From JACZSB01 sp965372015 (GTDB taxonomy: Bacteria; Fidelibacterota; Marinisomatia; SCGC-AAA003-L08; TS1B11): a DNA stretch of 12,353 nucleotides. The notes under the pieces are model-generated. The model did no database searches, was not told the DNA's origin, and saw only the letters and a program-made list of their open reading frames with translations. Shown in pieces: positions 6,446 through 12,353 of the stretch. The translations under genes and the position numbers were made by a program. The stretch is taken from positions 1-12,353 of the forward strand of contig CBDVAP010000086.1 in assembly GCA_965372015.1 (NCBI GenBank). Direction: 5' to 3'. The first letter of the stretch is position 1; each line of letters begins with the position of its first letter.

Positions 6446-9400
6446 CTACTTCAAAAGCAGCATCTTCCGGGTGGCGACGAACGTCTCGCCGCCGTTTGAG
6501 GGTACGGCGAGCAGCCGGTAGAGGTAGATGCCCGAAGGCAGCGCCCGCCCGGCCCGGTTCCGGCCCTGCCAGGTGATCGACCGATAACCGGCTCCTTCGA
6601 TCGCGGCATGAGTGTACACTTCCCTGCCCATAATATCGTAGATGGTCAGGCTCACCCGGCTATCTTCGGGTAGGTCGTAGCGCAAAGTAGTGCTAGGATT
6701 GAAGGGATTGGGGTAAGCATTGTGCAGGGCATAAATCTCCGGCAATATTTCAACAGCTTGTACTTTTCCGGCCCCCTGACCAGGTTTGGCCACCAGTAGC
6801 TGCTCTCCCAGATAGTCATTGATCATGTTAGCCAGCAAGGGCAGCATTTCGCTGGCAGGGAATCGCGCCTCCAGCTGATCATATTGTTCCCGGGCGGCCT
6901 CCGGATCATCGGCGAAATCCAAGTAAATGATCCCCAGTTGCAAGTACATATCCTCTTCGATAGGCGTACCCCTATGGCGTTTGATCTGCTTTTCGCAGTA
7001 CTTGACCACTGCGGGATACTCGCCATTTACCAGGGCGGCATCCATCCAGAACAATCTGGCCTTATGGCGCAGGGGATGATTGGGGCTGTTGGACATCACC
7101 TTAAAGTAAGCCGCCTTATTGGGGAACTTATCAGCCTTGAACAGCACCCGGACATATTCTTCCAGCCCCACATATGCTTCCGGGGAGTCGGAATACTGCT
7201 GCACCAAGGATTCGTACACCACTATCGCCCCAGCCAGGTCTCCCTGATCCGCCAGGCCGCGGGCCTCAGCCAGCAGCTGACCTTCCGGTGTCAGAACGCC
7301 TTTCCAAAGGGCTCCCGGCTGCTCGGCCCCGCCGCCAAAGGGATCAAGTGCGCTGGACATATATAAAACAAAATCGACCGACCCACTTCCTGAATAAACG
7401 TCAGCACCTGTGGGTGCAGATACACCCCAGTAGTTGTATTCCGCCATAATGTTGGAGGCATAAGTCCTGATTTCTGCACCGGCCCCATTGTTGTTATATA
7501 TATCATTCCAGCCCGGTTCTATCCACAAAATCCCCAGGTTCGGATGAGCAGAGCTGTTAATATAAAAGGCGTAACTGGTATTATCCGCAACTACATTGCG
7601 GCCACCCCTCGGATCACTGTAATTGTCACGGAACAGCGGATTCCCGTTACTGATACTTACGCCCTCACGGGTATTATGTATATAATTGTGGCCAAAAATT
7701 GCGTAAGGAGAACCGTATATCTGAGCGCCCTTGTCCGCATCGTAGATATCATTATACCTGTATGTAACATTTGAATATGCGTTTCTGATCGCCTCGCTGT
7801 AAACCGGATACGTGCCTCCATCGTATATTGAGTTATGCGAGACAACCGTTTGACCATCAGTGCAGTAGTGTGCCAGAATGCCATAGGCGTTCTGATAGTT
7901 GGCGTTCGTGAATCCGCGAATCTTGTTGTTCTCAACGGTTGATGACTCAAGGTACTGAAGGAAAAGGCCTATACTCCCGATGTCAGCGATCTCATTACCG
8001 ATGATATCAACAGAAGTAGACTTGGCAAAGATACCCCTGGACGCACAATCGCGAATCTTGCTGTTGGAAATGACTATCCCATAATCAGGACCTATCAGCT
8101 GCACCGCCTTATCGGCGTACTCTATGACACAGTGATCGATAATAGAATTGCCACTGGCGCCGGCTGCAAAGTAGATCGTCTGCCAATCGCCGGGGGCCGG
8201 ATTTTCATTGGCGGCGGAAAAAGTAATGGGAAGATCGGCCGTGCCCTGAGCCTTGAGCGTGCCATTTACTATCAGCGATATTCCAGGCTCAAAGAAAACC
8301 CCTGTCCCGGGCAGAATAGTCAATGTGGCGCCGGACTGGACAGTGACGTCGCTTTGGACTATGATCGCTCCTTGCCAGATCGTATTGTTGGTTATATTGC
8401 CATCAATCTTCCGCAGCAGAGGGAGGGCCATGGAAGGATCGCCGAACAGTTGGGTAGCACGAGCTTGCCATGTGAGCCGAGGATCGGCGGCCTCCAATTC
8501 GGCTTTACTGTCTTTGATGATCTGACCAATGTTTTTATACCCGGGGTCAGCAATTTTTTCATAGTAGATATCTGCGAAAAGTCGATTGCCGTAGGAATCG
8601 GTTATCCAGGTAGCGGCCATGGCGCCGATGATGCCGGCATTATCCATGAAGAGCAATTTCTCAAGTATGGTGTCGATTTCCTGCCCGTTCATCTCCCGTT
8701 GTACCTGCCCGATACTACAGCTTAGCCCGGAAAGGAACGGGTACATGCCGGCATTGTTAAAATTCCAGTTGCATACAGTTTCTGTATAAGGATAAGTCCA
8801 ATAGAAGTTCACTAGAAAGGACCAATCAGCACCGACTCCGATAGTATTGATGATGGCAACCCCTTGGTTCACTTCCGCCTCGAAGGCGGCTGGTCTCAGA
8901 AGGTCAAAACTGTCATATTCGTTTTCGCCGATTTCACTCGAATTTATTATTATTTGATCATACCCGGCTGGAGCCATATGATTGATAGTAATGCTATCAC
9001 GGAGGGCATCGCGGTACTGACCCCTGAGGCCGTTTGATGGGTGGTCCATGTTCCCAGTGGCGTACAGCACCTTGTTGCGCCAGGCAGCGTAGGAGGTCAC
9101 TTTACTGTGCTCAACCAGCTTGTTAACCCAGTTAGTCACTTCCTGCTGTGTTTCGGCTGGAACACGCCCTATGGTTGCATTGGGATAAAAATCTATATAG
9201 AAGTCATCATTGGCAATGGGCTGCTGCCCGCCATTGTAGGGCTCATCAATTAGTTCATAGTCATAAGGTATGAAGTTGCCCTCACTGGCATTAGTGGTTT
9301 CCCTGCTTCCCTCCGGTTCTTCATTCGCGTCGCCAATTAAAAGGATATAGTCGGGCGTGCCATAGAGATCATTATATAGGAATCTGATGTCTACCGCCCT

Positions 9401-9592
9401 CCAGCCATCCTGTACCTGGAACAAATTGACCTGATAGCCCTGGTCTTCTTTTAAATCACGGAGGGAATTGTACCATGTTGCGTTGTACAGGTCTTGGTGC
9501 ACAATAATACCGTAGGTGCTGGCCTCCGAAATAGTTTGTAGAAACAATATTGTTAATACAAGCAATAGTGTTTTCCTAACATCAAACTTCAT
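6446..9592 (-). CDS. Secreted C25/gingipain-like protein with beta-helix, TPR-like and sorting domains
   Basis: A 1048-residue exported protein. The signal peptide is 1-24 (cleavage after SEA). Residues ~25-392 follow the gingipain (peptidase C25) plan: LLIGDANEE (84-92), ANDDFYIDF (127-135), ATIGRVPAET (139-148), the nucleophile C292 in LSGLSCSIG, GAMAATW (323-329) and FGDPSMALPL (383-392). The catalytic His of the family's GHG-x-W motif is replaced: IGVGADW (251-257) has V253, codon 8834-8836. Activity is therefore doubtful. Residues ~398-755 form a right-handed beta-helix rich in N and I/V turns (SNSKIRDC, GNEIADIG, SHNSIYDGG, GHNYIHN). Residues ~768-930 look like TPR repeats. Residues ~951-1048 are a FlgD-like/type IX sorting domain (YPNPFNPST, YDIMGREV, SGIYLYRL, KMLLLK). 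The start has GGAGG five bases upstream and lies 31 bases after the M23 gene. The role is probably in surface adhesion, scaffolding or modified proteolysis. Confidence 0.88.
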   Translation of the reverse strand: MKFDVRKTLLLVLTILFLQTISEASTYGIIVHQDLYNATWYNSLRDLKEDQGYQVNLFQVQDGWRAVDIRFLYNDLYGTPDYILLIGDANEEPEGSRETTNASEGNFIPYDYELIDEPYNGGQQPIANDDFYIDFYPNATIGRVPAETQQEVTNWVNKLVEHSKVTSYAAWRNKVLYATGNMDHPSNGLRGQYRDALRDSITINHMAPAGYDQIIINSSEIGENEYDSFDLLRPAAFEAEVNQGVAIINTIGVGADWSFLVNFYWTYPYTETVCNWNFNNAGMYPFLSGLSCSIGQVQREMNGQEIDTILEKLLFMDNAGIIGAMAATWITDSYGNRLFADIYYEKIADPGYKNIGQIIKDSKAELEAADPRLTWQARATQLFGDPSMALPLLRKIDGNITNNTIWQGAIIVQSDVTVQSGATLTILPGTGVFFEPGISLIVNGTLKAQGTADLPITFSAANENPAPGDWQTIYFAAGASGNSIIDHCVIEYADKAVQLIGPDYGIVISNSKIRDCASRGIFAKSTSVDIIGNEIADIGSIGLFLQYLESSTVENNKIRGFTNANYQNAYGILAHYCTDGQTVVSHNSIYDGGTYPVYSEAIRNAYSNVTYRYNDIYDADKGAQIYGSPYAIFGHNYIHNTREGVSISNGNPLFRDNYSDPRGGRNVVADNTSYAFYINSSAHPNLGILWIEPGWNDIYNNNGAGAEIRTYASNIMAEYNYWGVSAPTGADVYSGSGSVDFVLYMSSALDPFGGGAEQPGALWKGVLTPEGQLLAEARGLADQGDLAGAIVVYESLVQQYSDSPEAYVGLEEYVRVLFKADKFPNKAAYFKVMSNSPNHPLRHKARLFWMDAALVNGEYPAVVKYCEKQIKRHRGTPIEEDMYLQLGIIYLDFADDPEAAREQYDQLEARFPASEMLPLLANMINDYLGEQLLVAKPGQGAGKVQAVEILPEIYALHNAYPNPFNPSTTLRYDLPEDSRVSLTIYDIMGREVYTHAAIEGAGYRSITWQGRNRAGRALPSGIYLYRLLAVPSNGGETFVATRKMLLLK

Positions 9593-9623
9593 ATTATCCT
9601 CCGGTGAAATGCTTTTTTAAACC

Positions 9624-10649
9624 TTAGTAGCTAGGGACAGCGTTGGTTCCCCTCATAATCCCATAGTAAGGACTGCCTCCAATTTTTACATTAAATTCAT
9701 AATATTTAGTAAAATTGGAAAAGTCAGTTACATTTATTTCGATTTTATAAGTATCTTCAGGGATTAATTCACTATTATTTATATACCAATTGCCAACAAG
9801 ACTGATGCTGTTTGTAGCTATATAGATCAGAGTATACGGGTCTGACTTCGATCCCTTTGCGAATACATTTCGAACATTTGAGCACACGTAGCCATTATCG
9901 GTCTGAAAATATCTCTTCTGGAAATTATTACTAAAATTGATCCCGTTGAAGGATTGGACAAATTCATCATTACTTTTATAAATATTAATTGCTATTTTCT
10001 GAATGCCTCGTTTAAAGATTGAATTTGCATCATATTTATCATACGCGTTTACAACGATATCACAAGCCACGCTTCTATCCAAGACATTGGTAACACTTGT
10101 TGGCTCGATAAATTCTGGGCCGGATTGAGTAAGGAAAGCCACGTTGATTGTAGGAGGTTCAATATCGGATGCATCGCCCCAATCGAATCCCCACTGTATA
10201 GGATCTTTGATCCATGCAGTTTGGGTAAACCAATCTCCGTCAACAAAGTGTAGATGCGTGCTCCCGTTTTGATTTATTTTTCCAAGGACAGTACCTGCTA
10301 TAACAGGATCTCCAACGCTAAGATTCGTTGTAACATCAAACTCGAAATATGTGTAATAAATAGCTTCATTCTCGTCACTAATTCTGATTGTTGTGGAGGT
10401 CTTTGTCCTGATAAATCCCTCTATTACAGCAATCACATTCAGTTTACTGCCTTCGCTATCGTCAATATCGACTCCTGTATGCAAGTGGTGCCTGTCGTAG
10501 GGGGTTTGTTCATATACGCCGGATCGCAACTCACCAAATGTTGATGTTATTATTGCTGTACCATTAGTGTCATCCACGGGCAACGAGTAACAGAGTAAAA
10601 TACTCGATGTAGCCATAAGCGACAATAAAATATTAACATTGTATTTCAT
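9624..10649 (-). CDS. Exported M23 (LytM-like) zinc peptidase
   Basis: A 341-residue protein with a hydrophobic N-terminal export signal (~5-22). The sequence ILLC at 17-20 is not a good lipobox because residue -1 is Leu. Residues ~35-150 form an M23 domain with both zinc motifs: H57-x3-D61 in HTGVDI and H132-x-H134 in THLHF. GDPVIAGTVLGKI (113-125) is the usual beta-hairpin linking them. M23 enzymes cut peptidoglycan cross-links or Gly-rich proteins outside the cytoplasm, and all ligands are present, so activity is plausible. The remaining ~190 residues (155-341) contain Ig-like strands (EPPTINVAF, YKIEINVTDFSNF) and look like a binding or spacer module; no sorting domain is seen. GGGAG lies eight bases before the ATG. 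It sits 16 bases after the propeller-like gene and 31 before the C25-like gene, so the three are probably co-transcribed. Markedly AT-rich. Confidence 0.85.
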   Translation of the reverse strand: MKYNVNILLSLMATSSILLCYSLPVDDTNGTAIITSTFGELRSGVYEQTPYDRHHLHTGVDIDDSEGSKLNVIAVIEGFIRTKTSTTIRISDENEAIYYTYFEFDVTTNLSVGDPVIAGTVLGKINQNGSTHLHFVDGDWFTQTAWIKDPIQWGFDWGDASDIEPPTINVAFLTQSGPEFIEPTSVTNVLDRSVACDIVVNAYDKYDANSIFKRGIQKIAINIYKSNDEFVQSFNGINFSNNFQKRYFQTDNGYVCSNVRNVFAKGSKSDPYTLIYIATNSISLVGNWYINNSELIPEDTYKIEINVTDFSNFTKYYEFNVKIGGSPYYGIMRGTNAVPSY

Positions 10650-10665
10650 ATTTAATACTCCCTAT

Positions 10666-11964
10666 CTAGTTACTAATCAGTTTGAGTATCTGGTCGGATC
10701 CTTCAATAAAGATTAGATTTGCGTAACTATTGTTCTGTTTACCTCGTTTTATTACACGCTCTTGAACTGCATTAAGATGGAATTCCTGTGTTAATTCCCC
10801 ATTAGAGGTATAAATTTGAATGTTGTAATCTCTATGATCATCCGAAATATCATTAATCACAATCCCAAAATTGCTATCGCCCGCCTCTCCTCCATTAGAT
10901 TCTATAGGAATGATGTCTATCGGAATACTATTCCTTGTAAATGAATTAGCGAATATCCTAACCCCATCGTTCTTGCGGTACGAAGTCACTAGATATTCTT
11001 GATCAGAGTTTAGGTAGTGTGAGGTTATAATGCTCTGATCGTTAATAAGTGCATGATTGCTGATATGGGGGAACTGAAAGAGTTGTTCCCCTTCGGCAGA
11101 AAATACTTGCGTTTTATATTTTTTATTGCTACTAAGTGTTTCATCGAAATCTACCACACTAGCCAAAACGATATCGGCTCTCGGACTTACAGCCACTGCT
11201 GCTATGTCTTCCTCTTCCAGTCGAACTATTTTTATTAACGACCCATTTACATCGAAGAGAAAAAGGTGTGGTTCACCGCTTGAACTTCCTTGAATAAACT
11301 CTGATGGTGTACCTGATGGAGGGTTTTCTAGATGAACAGTTCTTCCCATTTGTGGTTGCCCCTTATTTGCGATTATGGCTATTAAAGAACCGTCCTCGGA
11401 AATATCAGAATCTGACAAGCGAAGAACCTTATTATCAAACATGGTATATGAATTGATTAGATTACCGGTCTGGCTAAACACGGTAAGTGTTGAAGTATTT
11501 CCATTTAGTTCGTAATAATTACCATTCATATCCGAAATAAACCGCGTTAATTGTTCATGTGCGTCCCAGTAATAGTCTTCGACTTTAGAAAACAATTGGC
11601 TACCTTTGGAATCGTACATTGAGATCGATCTTTGTCCGACCGGATTCATTTTATTCGGTTCGGTCACGAATTCAACATAAAGTATGTATTTCCCTAATTT
11701 GCTAGCGATTATTAAAGCCTGGCTACCGATTCCGATAGACTTTATAATTTTAAAATCACCGGTACAAAAATGCAAACCCTCGACATCTAGAACGACATAT
11801 CCCTGCAACCTATTTCCGTCCTTAGGATCTTTAATGCTAACAACATCTCTAGGCTGATTAAAGTAATTCCCCGAGTTGACTCGTACAACTTTTAATTGCT
11901 GCCCTTGAAGACAATAAAGAATCGATAAGAAGAAGAAAAGTAATCTATTAGTAGATATTTTCAT
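10666..11964 (-). CDS. Exported protein with propeller-like repeats, function unknown
   Basis: A 432-residue protein with a signal peptide (1-21, cleavage near LQG/QQ). I recognise no named family. The body repeats a strand-turn-strand unit of the form hydrophobic strand, D/S/T-x-x-G-x-L: ISMYDSKGSQLF (114-125), LTVFSQTGNLI (160-170), LFLFDVNGSLI (234-244), TQVFSAEGEQLF (285-296) and IQIYTSNGELT (382-392). These alternate with strands such as VAVSPRADIVLASV (257-270). This is the look of a WD40- or PQQ-like beta-propeller, probably for binding rather than catalysis. The ATG at 11964 is preferred because GGAG lies seven bases upstream. The ATG at 11985 would add seven residues (MATWRLI) without a ribosome binding site. 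It is the first gene of a probable three-gene transcript with the M23 peptidase and the C25-like protein. Strongly AT-rich, unlike the M24 gene upstream. Confidence 0.75.
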   Translation of the reverse strand: MKISTNRLLFFFLSILYCLQGQQLKVVRVNSGNYFNQPRDVVSIKDPKDGNRLQGYVVLDVEGLHFCTGDFKIIKSIGIGSQALIIASKLGKYILYVEFVTEPNKMNPVGQRSISMYDSKGSQLFSKVEDYYWDAHEQLTRFISDMNGNYYELNGNTSTLTVFSQTGNLINSYTMFDNKVLRLSDSDISEDGSLIAIIANKGQPQMGRTVHLENPPSGTPSEFIQGSSSGEPHLFLFDVNGSLIKIVRLEEEDIAAVAVSPRADIVLASVVDFDETLSSNKKYKTQVFSAEGEQLFQFPHISNHALINDQSIITSHYLNSDQEYLVTSYRKNDGVRIFANSFTRNSIPIDIIPIESNGGEAGDSNFGIVINDISDDHRDYNIQIYTSNGELTQEFHLNAVQERVIKRGKQNNSYANLIFIEGSDQILKLISN

Positions 11965-11971
11965 TATCAAT

Positions 11972-11975
11972 CTCC
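11972..11975 (-). promoter_or_regulatory. Shine-Dalgarno that fixes the propeller gene start
   Basis: GGAG on the minus strand sits seven bases before ATG 11964. The competing ATG at 11985 has only CAGTTTAAC in front of it, so the internal ATG, directly followed by the signal peptide, is the better start. Confidence 0.6.
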
Positions 11976-12021
11976 ATGTAGCCATGTTAAACTGCGCCTG
12001 AGTTTGTATTAATGGTACAGT

Positions 12022-12050
12022 AAGGTAATTAGAAATTGCTTGTGTGTCAA
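12022..12050 (-). promoter_or_regulatory. Candidate promoter of the exported-protein operon
   Basis: A perfect -35 hexamer TTGACA (12045-12050, minus strand) is followed after 17 bases by TACCTT (12022-12027), a weak -10. Transcription would start near 12015, giving a leader of about 50 bases before the propeller gene ATG. The surrounding DNA is AT-rich. Nothing else convincing is seen in the 11965-12216 gap apart from the possible mobile-element end noted under findings. Confidence 0.4.
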
Positions 12051-12216
12051 GTTCTATTTTATTGAATGATTGTAGTGTCTAGGGACATGGTTTACAGATT
12101 GGGTGAACTGAAGCTGGGGCGAGGCGGGCGGCTACTTCGGTTCGCCTGGAATGGGTTTCGACTCGAGGCTTCCCCCGCCGCGGATGGCACCGGCCGTGAT
12201 TCCCGCCAGCCGACGC

Positions 12217-12353
12217 TTATCTGATCACCCACAGCTCCGCCTGCGCCTCCCCCAGCAGTTCGTAGCCTTCCTCAGTAACCAGGATATCCTCCTCCAGGCC
12301 GAAGTTGACGTAGCCCCCCAGCCGTGGTTCGTCGATGTACAGGGCCGGCTCGA
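12217..12353 (-). CDS. M24-family peptidase (Xaa-Pro aminopeptidase-like), C-terminal part
   Basis: The last 44 codons of a minus-strand gene whose start lies outside the window; TAA stop at 12217-12219. The visible residues EPALYIDEPRLGG and GLEEDILVTEEGYELL match the end of the pita-bread fold of M24 peptidases. There the EPG-x-YI strand and the second E-D-x-x-L-V-T strand carry the two last metal-ligand Glu residues. Here Ala replaces Gly in EPA. Family members remove an N-terminal residue before Pro (aminopeptidase P, prolidase) or Met. The final strand and sequence AELWVIR are short, as usual. The stop lies 252 bases before the propeller gene ATG on the same strand, without an obvious terminator between them. 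It is GC-rich, like the thr operon. Confidence 0.8.
   Translation of the reverse strand, partial: EPALYIDEPRLGGYVNFGLEEDILVTEEGYELLGEAQAELWVIR

Noticed and set aside
6884..7366. 160-codon + strand open frame opposite the TPR-like region
   Set aside because: Antisense to a good coding region and without family features; the minus-strand reading explains the sequence.
8132..8725. 197-codon open frame on the + strand inside the C25-like gene
   Set aside because: It is fully antisense to well-conserved C25 and beta-helix coding sequence. The translation has no recognisable domain and it has no ribosome binding site, so it is a shadow frame.
12087..12233. Short + strand open frame (about 48 codons, starting MVYRLGEL)
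   Set aside because: No ribosome binding site, a low-complexity Arg/Gly-rich translation, and it overlaps the M24 gene stop. It may be part of a decayed mobile element but is not supportable as a gene.
1..12353. CRISPR arrays, tRNA or rRNA genes
   Set aside because: No regularly spaced direct repeats, and no tRNA cloverleaf or rRNA-like stretches were recognised on either strand by eye.

Overview
The window looks like chromosomal DNA of a Gram-negative bacterium of the FCB superphylum, such as Neomarinimicrobiota, Calditrichota or a related candidate phylum. The main clue is the C-terminal domain of the 1048-residue secreted protein. It carries the YPNPFNPST signature, a FlgD-like fold and a terminal KMLLLK, which are typical of type IX-secretion-style sorting domains in that group. 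The exact phylum is an inference.

The layout, left to right, is as follows. (1) Positions 1-96 hold a probable C-terminal scrap of a + strand gene. (2) From 5139 down to 134, a minus-strand run encodes a small three-helix membrane protein resembling the Pycsar effector PycTM. It is followed by threonine synthase (thrC), homoserine kinase (thrB), a two-ACT aspartate kinase, and an archaeal/fungal-type aspartate-semialdehyde dehydrogenase (asd). The last four genes are tightly packed, with a 25-base gap, a 4-base TTGA overlap and an 11-base overlap. They supply both ends of the aspartate-to-threonine pathway, but homoserine dehydrogenase is missing here. (3) Divergent from this run is radC (TTG start, strong ribosome binding site), then a lone ArsR-family regulator behind a near-perfect 18-base palindrome that is probably its own operator. 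(4) A minus-strand group from 11964 down to 6446 encodes three exported proteins: a propeller-like protein, an M23-type zinc peptidase, and a 1048-residue protein with a C25/gingipain-like domain, a beta-helix, TPR-like repeats and a sorting domain. (5) The window ends inside the C-terminus of an M24-family (Xaa-Pro peptidase-like) gene.

Base composition is split. The thr operon is GC-rich (44 of 60 bases at 541-600), while the M23 and propeller genes are very AT-rich (13 of 60 bases G or C at 9961-10020). The change back to GC-rich sequence near 12098 is abrupt. This marks the exported-protein group, or at least its upstream half, as a probable acquired or fast-evolving accessory segment.

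The observations most worth following are these. An apparently orphan PycTM-like effector precedes an amino-acid biosynthesis operon and has no visible nucleotide cyclase partner. The gingipain-like domain keeps its nucleophile Cys but has Val where the catalytic His belongs. That pseudo-protease is co-transcribed with an intact M23 peptidase. The ArsR regulator has a clear operator, an incomplete metal site and no adjacent target gene.
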